From Nostoc sp. TCL26-01 (GTDB lineage: Bacteria > Cyanobacteriota > Cyanobacteriia > Cyanobacteriales > Nostocaceae): a stretch of 64,000 nucleotides of DNA. Positions within the stretch are counted from its first letter, which is position 1; each line of letters opens with the position of its first letter. Below, one piece after another: positions 16,963 through 26,051 of this stretch. The position numbers and the translations under genes are program-made. Location: positions 2,124,804 through 2,188,803 of the forward strand of contig NZ_CP040297.1 of the NCBI RefSeq assembly GCF_013393945.1, written 5' to 3'. Below the pieces are notes generated by a model. It did no database searches, was not told the DNA's origin, and saw only the letters and a program-made list of their open reading frames with translations.

Positions 16963-17673
16963 CTATGATTGGGATTTATAATTACTAGCCAAACGGTTTT
17001 TTCTAGTACCAATTCCCATCATTCCTAAAACTGCTAGTCCAGCCATAATTGATGGTTCGGGAACAGAAGTGGATTGTTCATCCCCATCATCAATCCGAAC
17101 GACGCTGACATTATCGAGGTTGTACCAAGCTTTACGTTGATGAGCAGCAAACTTTAACTCTGTAATGGCTGAGGTGGCTGTGAAATTCAACGTGTATTTT
17201 GTAAAATCCTGGAAGGGAACGTGAGGTTTTTCATCCACCAAGTTTCCCCCTATATAAGTCCGAAATACACTTAGATCCTCCTCATCTGAGTTAGCTAAGT
17301 AGTAGGTTAATTGGTATTTTTGATTCTTTTTGGTGTTCAAGTTTTGAGATATGTAAGTAAAATCGGGAAATGCAGCCATACGTACACTTCTAGAAAGATC
17401 CGCCTCCCTATCGACAGTATAATTCTCTAAGTAAGTCGTGTAGAAAGTCTCATTTTGTGTACTGTTGTACCATCCTGTAATAAACGGATTAGCACGAGTA
17501 GGATCGTTAGGATTTAACAGTGAATCGGCTGTAAAGTCTCCATTCTGCACAATATTTACAAACTGGGCAGCTTGTGCCTGAGAAACATAACCACCTATCC
17601 CGACAGAAGTACTAACAACAGCACTGCTAATAGTCAGTAAGAAATGTTTGAGATTTTTGTTGGTCGATTTCAT
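16963..17673 (-). CDS. PEP-CTERM protein with one DUF642-like domain
   Basis: About 236 residues. It has a signal peptide ending SQAQAAQ, then one beta-rich domain of the same type as in the 13057-14445 protein (VQNGDFTADS, ITGWYNS, YISQNLNTKKNQKYQLTYYL, FRTYIGGNLVDEK, ELKFAA, YNLDNVSV), and a PEP-CTERM tail (VPEPS, a hydrophobic helix, then GTRKNRL). It resembles most closely the second domain of the larger protein, including the shared 'FRTY.GGN..DEK', which suggests duplication. The ATG at 17673 has GGAG upstream; a TTG five codons further 5' is less likely. It converges on the subtilase across a shared terminator. Confidence 0.8.
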   Translation of the reverse strand: MKSTNKNLKHFLLTISSAVVSTSVGIGGYVSQAQAAQFVNIVQNGDFTADSLLNPNDPTRANPFITGWYNSTQNETFYTTYLENYTVDREADLSRSVRMAAFPDFTYISQNLNTKKNQKYQLTYYLANSDEEDLSVFRTYIGGNLVDEKPHVPFQDFTKYTLNFTATSAITELKFAAHQRKAWYNLDNVSVVRIDDGDEQSTSVPEPSIMAGLAVLGMMGIGTRKNRLASNYKSQS

Positions 17674-17785
17674 GAAAAATTTCTCCAAATATAGCTAAAT
17701 AGTCAAGAGTATTTCTGGAAACCAAGTGTTGAAGCGATGGGCTAAAGCTACACTCTTTTGAGTAAAACTTAGCGGGTAGCCGCTT

Positions 17786-18742
17786 TTAAGGAAGAAGGAA
17801 TCCACGATTGGTTAAGGCAGATTGGGCAGCTGAATTGGTAAAGAGGAAGTTAGCAAAAGAATTAGCAGCCGTAGCACTTGTAGTTCTGTTGAGTACAGCT
17901 TCTGGATAGACTATGGGGGTAGTTAGACAGCTTGAAGGAGCCGCAGAGCCTACTTGTGATGTGAGAGTAGAAACTTGTTTATCTGTCGCATAAACTATAC
18001 CTGCGTCGATGGTGTTTCCATTGAGGGTTTTAGTCTCAACTGCACTCAAAACGTTACGGACATTAGTGGCAAAGTACAACTTATTCGGCGCTGGGTTATT
18101 CAGCAGTGTATTGTAAGTACCTCCACCGCAACCACTAGCGGTACTGGTGAGAACTTGTCTGGCATATTCTCCAGCTGGGACGGTTGAGGGGCTACCAATA
18201 GCAATCCCACGAATACCAGCTCTAGTTGGTGGGCTATTTACCAAGGTACTGAAACTGGAAATAGCGTTACCAGTAGGAGCAGGAGAAGTAAATGTAGTAG
18301 GTTTGATCAATACGAGCCTATTTTTAGCAATATTTTGAGGCCAACCAGATGCTAGTTTTCCTGCTGTCTGTAAACTGGTCATCTGACTTGTCGCTGCCGA
18401 AATAAACACATCTGGAATCCCAGCTGTTTCATTTGGTGCATAGTTGATGTTTTGGAGCAAAATCCCGGAAGAATCTAGGCTATTGGTAAAGTTAATCTTT
18501 GGTGTGGAGGTGCTGTTATTGTAGGCATTCTCCAAGTCTGTCAGTACTTCTAATAAACTAACCGCACCGTAAACCCTCAGATTGGCTGTAGCACTTGCTG
18601 ATGTTACTGTTGTCGTAAACTGCGGTGTTGGGGGTGCGGTCTGTGCTGTAACTGGTGACGACATCAAGAATGGAAAGGCGATCGCAACTATCAAGCTGGT
18701 AATCGCCCCAGCTATCCAAACAATAACTCTTTTTCTGTTCAT
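17786..18742 (-). CDS. ModA-like periplasmic substrate-binding protein
   Basis: 318 residues. A membrane-type signal (VIVWIAGAITSLIVAIAF, then VTAQ) is followed by a type II periplasmic-binding fold with ModA features: 'LRVYGAVSLLEVLTDLENAY' at the first anion-binding strand, 'GIPDVFISAATSQMTSLQTAGKL', 'NRLVLIKP', 'IAIGSPSTVPAGEYARQVL' and a late 'DAGIVYATDKQV' segment. ModA binds molybdate or tungstate for an ABC importer, but no modB or modC gene is nearby and the canonical anion-contact Ser positions are altered (GAVSL rather than AASL). The ligand is therefore uncertain. It shares its upstream control block with a PEP-CTERM gene. Confidence 0.7.
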   Translation of the reverse strand: MNRKRVIVWIAGAITSLIVAIAFPFLMSSPVTAQTAPPTPQFTTTVTSASATANLRVYGAVSLLEVLTDLENAYNNSTSTPKINFTNSLDSSGILLQNINYAPNETAGIPDVFISAATSQMTSLQTAGKLASGWPQNIAKNRLVLIKPTTFTSPAPTGNAISSFSTLVNSPPTRAGIRGIAIGSPSTVPAGEYARQVLTSTASGCGGGTYNTLLNNPAPNKLYFATNVRNVLSAVETKTLNGNTIDAGIVYATDKQVSTLTSQVGSAAPSSCLTTPIVYPEAVLNRTTSATAANSFANFLFTNSAAQSALTNRGFLLP

Positions 18743-18761
18743 TAAAAAAATACCTAAGAGA

Positions 18762-19040
18762 GATTACTGACGCAAAGTAGGCTTTAAATAGAACAATACC
18801 AAAAAAGTCGGGAATTTTTACCGGTAAAGTTGGTATTTTAAGAAGCGCTGACTTTAGTTCATAAATCTTCCGATAGGCTCTAAGCTATGTAATTCAATAG
18901 GGGCAGGTAGAAAATATGATTTTCAAAGCTAAAAAAATCCAACAAAAAATACCAATAAAGTTGGTTTATTTCAAGAAATCATCACTTAAGTTATGTAACT
19001 TGAGTATTGCACTTGTAGCAAATGCTAAGGAAAATCAACC
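18762..19040 (-). promoter_or_regulatory. Upstream control block of the ModA-like gene, duplicated at 14547-14800
   Basis: Starts about 20 bp upstream of the ModA-like start codon and matches 14547-14800 over most of its length, with a more variable middle. The shared CCAATAAAGTTGG and AAAGTTGGTATT motifs are better conserved than the sequence between them, as expected of protein-binding sites. Confidence 0.6.
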
Positions 19041-19245
19041 CATACCTCTGCTTTCGCATGGGATAAATGACAGGGAAAATACTTGTGGTTAATTGTTGAA
19101 GCTTAACTTTGCTACAGCGTTTCTCACAGTAGAAGACAAGTTATCGCTTCCGCCACCGGGATGCTATCATGGCAGAAGGAAATTCTGTCTCAGCAGTTTC
19201 CTAAGCTCGTCTGATTTGATCACTCAAATCTATAGAAAAATAATT

Positions 19246-19330
19246 GGAGAGGTGTCCGAGCGGTTGATGGTGACGCACTCGAAATGCGTTTTGGGGAAAC
19301 TCAACGGGGGTTCGAATCCCCCCCTCTCCG
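19246..19330 (+). tRNA. tRNA-Ser (anticodon CGA)
   Basis: 85 nt. The acceptor stem GGAGAGG pairs with CCTCTCC, followed by discriminator G. The anticodon stem ACGCA/TGCGT encloses the loop CTCGAAA, giving anticodon CGA at 19280-19282 (reads UCG). A long variable arm and a T-arm with GTTCGAATC complete a class II tRNA. CCA is not encoded. The next gene runs on the opposite strand. Confidence 0.96.
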
Positions 19331-19346
19331 TTGATTAGATGGCATT

Positions 19347-20591
19347 TTATGGATAGGAGTAACCGTTACCCTGGACTCCATTGGGATACTGTCCTTGACG
19401 TGAAGGAGCATACAAGGAATCAGGTATGGTTGCTTGCGGAACTTGATTGTTAGGTACAACTGGAGTCGTGTTAATCACAGTATTAGCACGAGGATTGCGG
19501 ACAGAATAGGGGCCGATAATCGGTGATGTTCCTGTGAGAACAGTTGGAACTGGTTGAGTTTGTACAGGTAAGGTTGAACTATTATTCAAGTTATTGAATG
19601 AATTTGGCTGGGAATTAGGATTACTAGGTTGAACATAACCAGTTCCTTGGTTCAACTGTGTATTCGGTTGGGTTATCTGCCCATTATTGAAATTACTGTA
19701 TGGGTTTGGTTGAATATTGGGTGTATTTGGCTGAATATAGCCTGTCCCTGAATTGAACCCCCTATTTGCAGGAATTACCTGAGTGTTATTCAAATTATTG
19801 TATGTTCCTGGCTGCACGTAACCTGATGGAGAATTTAACCCTGTGCTGGGTGAAAAAGTTTGATTGGTTGAGGTGCTGGTGGGTAAAGACTGAATTATTG
19901 TGCCATAGGGAGTTCTTTCGGCAGCATTGATTGCAGATGTGGAGGTATTTAAACCAGTTAGGTTTGGCGTAGTTGATTGATTTGCGACTGTTGGGAAAAA
20001 ACTATTAGGGTTGGTATTTTGACTACTATTGGTTTGATTCAGTAATACCAACCCTGGTGTAGAGGAAGTTTTTCCCCCTGTAGAGCCAGAGGATTTGAAA
20101 CCCAAAAACTGACTATTATTAGTATCAGTTGCACTGAACCGTAATAAGTCTTCTGCTTGTGATACAAAAATATTTTTGTCTACAGATGTAGGTTTGGAAT
20201 TCACATCTGGAGTGGAGTTGGCGTTTAATTTGGCGCTATCATTAGCAGGCTGTTTGCTGGTAGCATTCAGAAAGGGAGTTTGTGTTTGATTCTCTTTGCT
20301 ATTGGTTTTTACTGGTGGCGTGACTGGTTCAGGGCTACCAAACAAGGCGGGTAAATTATCAATGTCTGCCGCAATAGCTTTATCTTCTTCCGAAAGGGCA
20401 GCATCTGTAGAATCGGAAACGGTAACATTTGGTTTGCTGGTGACTCCATTGGGGTTAGACCAGTATTGTTGAATCAGCAACCCAACTACAGATAAAAATA
20501 TAGCTGTTCCCCAAAAACTGGGTCTGCCTAAATTTAATAATCTAGCTCTGAGATAACGTAAGTATGGGGAAGGATAACGACGATTTGACAT
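19347..20591 (-). CDS. Membrane-anchored low-complexity Asn/Gln/Pro/Thr-rich protein
   Basis: 414 residues. A short basic N-terminus and one membrane segment (about 26-42) are followed by an extracytoplasmic region of very low complexity rich in Asn, Thr, Ser, Pro and Gln. Residues about 245-350 contain degenerate repeats of the form 'GTGY(V/I)QP...N...QPN.(Y/F).N(L/F)NN'. There are no cysteines and no enzymatic motif. It lies downstream of lptF on the same strand across a 144-bp gap, so it may be co-expressed with the LPS-export genes. A role as a flexible envelope linker or spacer is possible but not shown. Confidence 0.6.
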   Translation of the reverse strand: MSNRRYPSPYLRYLRARLLNLGRPSFWGTAIFLSVVGLLIQQYWSNPNGVTSKPNVTVSDSTDAALSEEDKAIAADIDNLPALFGSPEPVTPPVKTNSKENQTQTPFLNATSKQPANDSAKLNANSTPDVNSKPTSVDKNIFVSQAEDLLRFSATDTNNSQFLGFKSSGSTGGKTSSTPGLVLLNQTNSSQNTNPNSFFPTVANQSTTPNLTGLNTSTSAINAAERTPYGTIIQSLPTSTSTNQTFSPSTGLNSPSGYVQPGTYNNLNNTQVIPANRGFNSGTGYIQPNTPNIQPNPYSNFNNGQITQPNTQLNQGTGYVQPSNPNSQPNSFNNLNNSSTLPVQTQPVPTVLTGTSPIIGPYSVRNPRANTVINTTPVVPNNQVPQATIPDSLYAPSRQGQYPNGVQGNGYSYP

Positions 20592-20735
20592 GGTTGTTTG
20601 TAAATAATTTTATAAATAATTAATTAATATTTACATAAGCTCTGAAAGGAGCTTTTATTTTAAGTTTAGCCTATGATTTTATCGTATTTCAACAGTCATT
20701 AGCTACCCTTCTTTCAGGCTTAATTCCTGATGCTT

Positions 20736-21911
20736 TTACTTTTGTGCAACACGCATTAATAAAAATAATCCTATACCTAAGCCGATAAAGTTGGGTAACC
20801 ATGCTCCCATGAAAGGGGAAAGGATACCGGCTTGTCCCAAAGCACCGGTGATAAAGCCTAATAAGTAGTATGAAAAAATCACGATTACACTAATACCAAA
20901 GCTTGTACCGCGTCCTGTGCGTTGGGGAATGGTTCCCATTGCCGCACCGACCAAGCCAAAGACAACACAGACAAATGGTAAGGCAAATTTTTGTTGAATT
21001 CTCACCTCTAGTTTACGAATTTTTTGGCGATCGCCTCCCAACCGTTCCACATTTAGCTGTTCTAAAGCTTGGGAAATGTTCATTTCACCGTAGTCGCGGC
21101 TTTGTTCGGCTAGGCTTAAGGGTGTGCGGGGTAGACGGAGTTGTTGTTTTTCAAAGCGGAGAATATTTCGATAAGAGCGATCAGGAGCTACTAAATAAAT
21201 AGTACCGTTATAAAAATCCCACGCACTTTGAGAGCCATTCCACTGGGCAGATTCGGCTACAACAATTTGATTTAAACCTTTAGTAGAACGATCTATGATG
21301 GTTAAGCCTCTCATCCGCTTACCATCAAACTGGTCAGCGTAAAATAGGCGTAATAGCATCTTAGTTTTCGTTCCATCTGGGTCTTGAACGTCTCGGTATT
21401 CAGGATAAAAAATATTTTGTTGTTTAAAACTGGGTTTATCTGACTTAATTGCTCTATCTAGAGTCAGAGTTGCTTGATAATTGGCTGCTGGGGCAATTTG
21501 CTCATTAAAGACAAATGTCAATCCTGTGACAACAAAACTTAACATCACGGCAGTTAGCACCATCCGATAAACACTCACCCCACATCCCCGTAAGGCAATG
21601 AGTTCGCTTTCGGTAGACAGGCGACTATAAGTCATCAAAGTCGCTAACAACGTAGACATGGGAAAGGCTAAAACAATGAAATTAGGCAGTTTTAACAAAA
21701 AAACTTGCACTGCGATGCTAATGGGTAGACCAGATTCTACTACTTTCCTGACTAGTTCAAATACAGCATCAATTGTCACCCCAATTGACGAGAAAGCCCC
21801 AACACCAAATAAAAATGTAGGTAGCAATTCGCTCGTCAAATAACGATCCATAATCGTTAAAGGCAGCAGTGAGTTGAAGCTGTAGAAAGGCGTAAACTGT
21901 TTGGGAAGCAT
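20736..21911 (-). CDS. lptF: LptF/LptG-family permease of LPS export (YjgP/YjgQ)
   Basis: 391 residues with the family layout: an N-terminal membrane half (about 28-130; three segments including 'MDRYLTSELLPTFLFGV' and 'LPNFIVLAFPMSTLLATL'), a periplasmic beta-jellyroll (about 140-290) and three C-terminal segments ending 'WLPNFIGLGIGLFLL'. The protein forms the transmembrane part of the LptBFG ATPase that extracts lipopolysaccharide from the inner membrane. Only one such permease is encoded here; whether it acts as a homodimer or has a partner elsewhere cannot be seen. The start at 21911 adds about 20 residues before MDRYL, which is a plausible alternative start. It lies downstream of lptB and lptA on the same strand. 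Confidence 0.85.
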   Translation of the reverse strand: MLPKQFTPFYSFNSLLPLTIMDRYLTSELLPTFLFGVGAFSSIGVTIDAVFELVRKVVESGLPISIAVQVFLLKLPNFIVLAFPMSTLLATLMTYSRLSTESELIALRGCGVSVYRMVLTAVMLSFVVTGLTFVFNEQIAPAANYQATLTLDRAIKSDKPSFKQQNIFYPEYRDVQDPDGTKTKMLLRLFYADQFDGKRMRGLTIIDRSTKGLNQIVVAESAQWNGSQSAWDFYNGTIYLVAPDRSYRNILRFEKQQLRLPRTPLSLAEQSRDYGEMNISQALEQLNVERLGGDRQKIRKLEVRIQQKFALPFVCVVFGLVGAAMGTIPQRTGRGTSFGISVIVIFSYYLLGFITGALGQAGILSPFMGAWLPNFIGLGIGLFLLMRVAQK

Positions 21912-21913
21912 AG

Positions 21914-22045
21914 ATTTTTAGTCATTGGTCAATAGTCAATAGTCATTGGTCAATAGTCAATAGTCATTGGTCATTGGTCATTAGTTTTTCTTACCTATTA
22001 CCTGTTACCTATTACCCAGTCCCCAGTCCCCAGTCCCCAGTCCCC
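21914..22045. repeat. Heptamer repeat tracts between lptB and lptF
   Basis: Two adjoining tracts: GTCAATA/GTCATTG units (about 21920-21985) and CCCCAGT units (about 22015-22045). These STRR-type repeats separate genes otherwise arranged as an operon. Confidence 0.75.
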
Positions 22046-22049
22046 AACC

Positions 22050-22778
22050 TTACACTTGAAAATTATCCCCCAAGTAATACTGACGCACTAGGGGATTATT
22101 GTACAGTTCATCGGCTGTACCGTAGGCGAGGATTTGACCTTCACGTAAGATGTAGGCGCGGTCGGTGATGGCTAGGGTTTCTCGGACGTTATGATCTGTA
22201 ATCAGGATACCCATACCGCGATCGCGTAATTCTGCTACAATCTGCTGAATCTCAGATACAGCAATTGGGTCAACGCCAGCAAAGGGTTCATCTAAGAGTA
22301 AGAATTTTGGACCTTCTCGCCCGGCGGCTAAAGCCCTAGCTAATTCTGTTCGTCGTCTTTCCCCCCCAGACAGTTGAATACCTTTGCTTCTGGCCACTCG
22401 TTCTAAGCGGAACTCTTGCAATAGAGTGGTTAATCGCTTTGACCATTCCCAGCGTGGCACATTGGTTTGCTCAAATACCAACAGAATATTATCTTTGACG
22501 GAAAGTTGACGGAAAATACTTGCTTCTTGGGCTAAATAACCAATACCTAATCTGGCTCTTTTGTGCATCGGTAAACCAGTAATGTCCAAGCTATCTAGCC
22601 AGACTCTTCCCTGATTTGGTTTTTCTAAACCTGTAGCAATGTAGAATGTTGTCGTTTTACCAGCTCCATTAGGCCCCAGTAACCCGACAATTTCACCCTG
22701 GGAAACAGAAAGGTTGACGCGATTGACAATTACTCGCTTGCCGTAAGATTTGTGAATATTTTCTAAAACAATTTTCAC
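22050..22778 (-). CDS. lptB: LPS export ABC transporter ATP-binding protein
   Basis: 242 residues. Walker A GPNGAGKTT (about 35-43), signature LSGGERRR, Walker B FLLLDEPFAGVDP, and switch His in ITDHNVRE. The 'LLDEPFAGVDPIAV' and 'GMGILITDHNVRETL' segments are characteristic of LptB rather than generic ABC ATPases. It powers LPS extraction with LptF/G. It lies 28 bp downstream of lptA on the same strand, so both are probably cotranscribed. Confidence 0.92.
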   Translation of the reverse strand: MKIVLENIHKSYGKRVIVNRVNLSVSQGEIVGLLGPNGAGKTTTFYIATGLEKPNQGRVWLDSLDITGLPMHKRARLGIGYLAQEASIFRQLSVKDNILLVFEQTNVPRWEWSKRLTTLLQEFRLERVARSKGIQLSGGERRRTELARALAAGREGPKFLLLDEPFAGVDPIAVSEIQQIVAELRDRGMGILITDHNVRETLAITDRAYILREGQILAYGTADELYNNPLVRQYYLGDNFQV

Positions 22779-22806
22779 TATGCGCGTGCTTTCTTAATGG
22801 TTGATG

Positions 22807-23289
22807 CTAATTAGAACGCCGTAACTCTGGTGTTTTAGGAGCAGGTGTATTAGCTTGACCACCAATCTCTGAATCTTCCACCATATAAATTGACTCTACC
22901 TGACGATTGGATTGAGGTAAAGCCACAAATCGTCCTTCATCAATCAAATACGTCACCTTTTCGGCGCGGATACTGTTACCACCCTGTTGCAAAATATAGA
23001 CATTGCCACTGAAATCAATCCGGCGTTCTTTGCTGAAATACTGTGCTTGAGTTGATGTTGCTTGAATTTGTCGAGCTGGATACAACATCTGCACATTACC
23101 ACGAGCCGTGATCACTTGATTCTTGGCATCGTATTCTTGAATATCAGAGCGAATAGTTAACGGGCGATTTCCCCCTGGTGTTTGAGCTGTGGCTATGGGT
23201 AAGGCGACAGAGGTGAGTAATGCCGCAGGTGCTAGCAAAGCTAATCCCAGGCGACGTATTTTTGATATGGGTTTATGGCAAAGCATCAT
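22807..23289 (-). CDS. lptA: LptA/OstA-type periplasmic LPS transport protein
   Basis: 160 residues: a signal peptide (LALLAPAALLTSVALPIATA, then QTPGG) and one OstA/LptA beta-jellyroll with its repeated strand pattern ('LTIRSDIQEYDAKNQVITARGNVQMLYPARQIQATSTQ', 'RIDFSGNVYILQQGGNSIRAEKVTYLIDEGRFVA'; summarised from about residues 43-130). LptA forms the periplasmic bridge carrying LPS to the outer membrane. Its place directly upstream of lptB confirms the assignment. The C-terminal tail is disordered and proline-rich. It starts with two adjacent Met codons; either may be used. Confidence 0.85.
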   Translation of the reverse strand: MMLCHKPISKIRRLGLALLAPAALLTSVALPIATAQTPGGNRPLTIRSDIQEYDAKNQVITARGNVQMLYPARQIQATSTQAQYFSKERRIDFSGNVYILQQGGNSIRAEKVTYLIDEGRFVALPQSNRQVESIYMVEDSEIGGQANTPAPKTPELRRSN

Positions 23290-23448
23290 AGCGATAGAAA
23301 TGGGGAATTTTGGCTGGTATCTTAATTATCTCAAGTACTTTATCCCAAAATATCATCTCCAATCGGGAGTAACTTGAGATATCCGCTAGCTGGAGTCTTG
23401 ACGCTTTGCTAAAGTTTAAAGTTTCTCCTATTTCTCACTCTCTGTGTC

Positions 23449-23556
23449 TTATAGCGGTTCCCACTCTGATGGGGTACAAAATTATATTGCAAGGTGTAGG
23501 GGCAATTCATGAATTGCCCCTACGGGTGTACCTCACGTGAACGAGAACCGCTATAG
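23449..23556. repeat. MITE-like element with TATAGCGGTTC ends
   Basis: About 107 bp. It begins TATAGCGGTTC and ends GAACCGCTATA after the G of GAGAACC, with an inner palindrome AGGGGCAATTCATGAATTGCCCCT-like hairpin (arms at 23498-23508 and 23511-23521). It interrupts a 'TCTGTGTCT...CTGTGG' sequence and is probably flanked by a TA duplication. The rest of the 332-bp gap between lptA and the DUF309 gene holds CACAGAGGCACAAAG repeats and no gene. Confidence 0.7.
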
Positions 23557-23621
23557 TGTCTCTGTGGTTAAACAAATCTTTTTTTTCACCACAGAGGCAC
23601 AAAGACACAAAGGAATTGGTA

Positions 23622-23999
23622 TTATTTAGCGATCGCAATTTTGGGTAAAGTCCAGGTTGGATTTTCCGTGTTGATTTTGTCTGGGCCGTTTTCTTGTAGA
23701 GTAGTCAACAAGTCTATACTCTGATTGAGTAATTCATCGACATCAATACCACCAAAAATCCCTGGGTAACGACGTAAGCGGTTACAACCTTCCCCTAGTA
23801 AAATGACTGCACCACGCCAGTTAAGATTACCCAAATGATAAATCCCGACGGCAATTTGTAAAACACCTTGATAAAAGGTTTTTTCCGGTTCGCTGGCTTC
23901 TATCCACAAAGCTTCTAAGGTGTCATGACAGGCATAGAACTTGCCAGCGTTAAACTGTTCTACACCTTGCCAAAACTCTTGGGGCATGGTTTCACTCAT
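23622..23999 (-). CDS. DUF309 family protein
   Basis: 125 residues matching the small all-helical DUF309 family: 'EFWQGVEQFNAGKFYACHDTLEALW', 'YQGVLQIAVGIYHLGNLNWRGAVILLGEG' and 'RLRRYPGIFGGIDVDEL' carry the conserved H-D/E-x-L-E-x-W and Q-G-(I/L)-Q-x-A-x-(A/G)-x-x-H pattern. The function of the family is not established. The start overlaps the stop of ftrC by four bases, so the two are translated together. Confidence 0.85.
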   Translation of the reverse strand: MSETMPQEFWQGVEQFNAGKFYACHDTLEALWIEASEPEKTFYQGVLQIAVGIYHLGNLNWRGAVILLGEGCNRLRRYPGIFGGIDVDELLNQSIDLLTTLQENGPDKINTENPTWTLPKIAIAK

Positions 24000-24361
24000 C
24001 CCATGCTTTCTCGCACTTCTTTAATGGTTTCTAGAGAGATGTCTTGGCTTTGTCCAGCAAATTCATTGTCTGAGGTGAGGAACAACATACAATGGCATTC
24101 TTTGCGTTCTCTCATGGGTACACAAGGACAGTTCCAGTATGTAGCCTTGACTTCGGCTTCTTTGTCTTCATAGTGACGACAAGGACACAAAGGCGCACCC
24201 AGTTCGTCTTTATGTTTGGCTAATCCTTCAATGACAACTGCGGTAACGGAAGGTTCAGAACAGAAGTAAGTCCCCGTACGTTTGGCATATTGTTCGGAAA
24301 AATGGCGCATGGCCTCTAGGCTTTTATCACTGGATTTTGTGTTAGCTTCGGATGAAATCAT
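23996..24361 (-). CDS. ftrC: Ferredoxin-thioredoxin reductase, catalytic (beta) chain
   Basis: 121 residues from MISSEANTK. It carries the conserved cysteine motifs that hold the [4Fe-4S] cluster and the redox-active disulfide: 'FCSEP', 'LCPCRHYED', 'WNCPCVPMRERKECHCMLFL'. The enzyme passes electrons from photosynthetically reduced ferredoxin to thioredoxin, linking light to enzyme regulation; the variable chain is encoded elsewhere. The ATG at 24361 is preferred over an upstream TTG, since the family begins near this residue. It overlaps the DUF309 gene by four bases. Confidence 0.93.
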   Translation of the reverse strand: MISSEANTKSSDKSLEAMRHFSEQYAKRTGTYFCSEPSVTAVVIEGLAKHKDELGAPLCPCRHYEDKEAEVKATYWNCPCVPMRERKECHCMLFLTSDNEFAGQSQDISLETIKEVRESMG

Positions 24362-24580
24362 GGGGATCGGCGGCTCAAAAAATTTAAATATTTCTCTGCA
24401 TTGTACCTCAGCCTTACTGGGGTCTTGCTGGGGAGATTTCCCCAACCTGATGTTTTACAATGTGATTTCTATTTTCTCAAAGATTGGTATTTCTCAAAAG
24501 AACGGGATCAAAGAAAAATCAATCCTGACAAATGGTAAGGTTTTCAGGATTCATTGAAGTTTTGCATGATCAAAATGTAT

Positions 24581-24845
24581 AGGACTTATGCAGTGTCACT
24601 AAGTTTTCTGGCTTTTTTGTCAATAGTCAATGGTCAATAGTCAATAGTCAATAGAAGCCAGTCGCTTGTGGGAGTTTTCCTCATTGTGCGGACTGTCGTT
24701 CAAAATCAAGGTTTTTGGACTGTTGACTAAATCAGTTATCAGTTACCAGTTAATAAAAGTTCACTGTTTACTATTGACTATTGACCAATGACTAATGACT
24801 ATTGACCACCCTGAGAAGGGTTTATTGGTTGAGTGCGTCAGTCCT
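24581..24845. repeat. MITE-like element with AGGACTTA ends, copy 1
   Basis: About 265 bp. It begins AGGACTTATGCAGTGTCAC and ends GAGTGCGTCAGTCCT, forming imperfect terminal inverted repeats. The interior contains GTCAATA heptamers, a GC hairpin (24657-24696) and ATTGACC heptamers. A second copy is at 39458-39701 with the same ends and a shared 'TTTTCTGGCTTTTTTGTCAA' segment. It fills the gap upstream of the DUF58 gene's stop. Confidence 0.7.
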
Positions 24846-24854
24846 CATCTATTT

Positions 24855-26015
24855 TCATGATGAATGTAGAGACTTTTGCAGCTGAGGTTGGAGTGATTTT
24901 TCTGTTTCGATGATGATACCTGGAAAATCCTGGTTAATGAGTTTTTCTAATGGTGATGATAAATCCTGCCACAATACCCAACGACTACCTGGAGGCAGAA
25001 TAGACAGGGTGAGAGAATTTTGTGTCAACCAAATCTCAGGATAGGTTTGTGGTGGTTGATTACTTGGTTCTTCTTGTAGTCTGGCTGCTGCTAGTGTCTC
25101 TAATACAACACGTTCGCCTTTAACTAGTCCTGTCGATGCTGTCCACATCTGCACTTGTAACTGTTGATGTTGTGCGTAAAAGTACAGTGATGCTGCGGCA
25201 ATTACGGCTTGTTCAAAGTTGTCAGTGTGCCAATTACCCGCCGTGTCGAGGGCAATAACGATTTCCTGTCCGGCTGTGACTGTCTCTAACTCCCGCACCC
25301 GCAATTCACCGTAGCGGGCGCTGGTACGCCAGTGAATCAACCGGGTGGGATCTCCCAGGCGGTAAGGACGAAGCGATCGCACTAACCCCGATGTGGCTGT
25401 CTGCAAGGGTTTACCCCGGTATTCACTCTTTTGACTCTCTTCTTGCCCGACTTCATCAACCAAGGGGCAAGTTGTTAAAGTTAATACTTGAGGATAGACA
25501 ATTGCTGTAGCTTCGCATTGACGCTGACGACGACACCAAAATAAACCTAAAGGCGCACCTGTAGCTAATTCAACTGTGTGCCAGCGATAAATCCCTCGTT
25601 TTTGAGTTGGGTGATAATATACACAACGATAATTTTCTTGACTAGGAATTGTTTCTATTGCCTTTTTGATGGGTTTCCCTAAGACAAATGGCAATATATC
25701 TTCGACTTGCAATAAGCTAGCTGATTGTTGGGACTGATTATAAATTTCTAACTCAAGTATCAAATCGTCCCCGGCGGATACGGGTTGGATGGGACGACGA
25801 GTAACTGATAAACTGGTGAGCGATCGCGGTGGTAAAAATGCTGCTATCCCTAACAGGGCAAAACTCACACCGCTAATGGCATACAACCATCCAGCCATTG
25901 TATTAATCGCTGCACCAAAAAAACAAATAGCCACACCTGCCAGCACCCAGCCAGTATACGCAGGGGCGCTAGCACGAATTTCTAACCAGTTAGTGATGGG
26001 TTTGATAATATTCAT
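24855..26015 (-). CDS. DUF58 domain membrane protein
   Basis: 386 residues. Two membrane segments at the N-terminus (about 18-38 and 42-62) are followed by a beta domain and the DUF58 core with its signature '[30 protein letters not shown]' (about residues 211-240), then a vWA-like fold ('[12 protein letters not shown]'). DUF58 proteins usually accompany MoxR ATPases and transglutaminase-like membrane proteins; no such partner is next to it here. The function in cyanobacteria is unknown. The ATG at 26015 is followed by a normal membrane-anchor sequence. Confidence 0.85.
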   Translation of the reverse strand: MNIIKPITNWLEIRASAPAYTGWVLAGVAICFFGAAINTMAGWLYAISGVSFALLGIAAFLPPRSLTSLSVTRRPIQPVSAGDDLILELEIYNQSQQSASLLQVEDILPFVLGKPIKKAIETIPSQENYRCVYYHPTQKRGIYRWHTVELATGAPLGLFWCRRQRQCEATAIVYPQVLTLTTCPLVDEVGQEESQKSEYRGKPLQTATSGLVRSLRPYRLGDPTRLIHWRTSARYGELRVRELETVTAGQEIVIALDTAGNWHTDNFEQAVIAAASLYFYAQHQQLQVQMWTASTGLVKGERVVLETLAAARLQEEPSNQPPQTYPEIWLTQNSLTLSILPPGSRWVLWQDLSSPLEKLINQDFPGIIIETEKSLQPQLQKSLHSS

Positions 26016-26051
26016 GTTTCTTTTTTAACCCAAGACTCATGGAAATTCACA

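Noticed and set aside
17786..18742. Complete molybdate import operon
   Set aside because: Only the binding protein is present; no permease or ATPase gene adjoins it and the ligand residues are not fully conserved.
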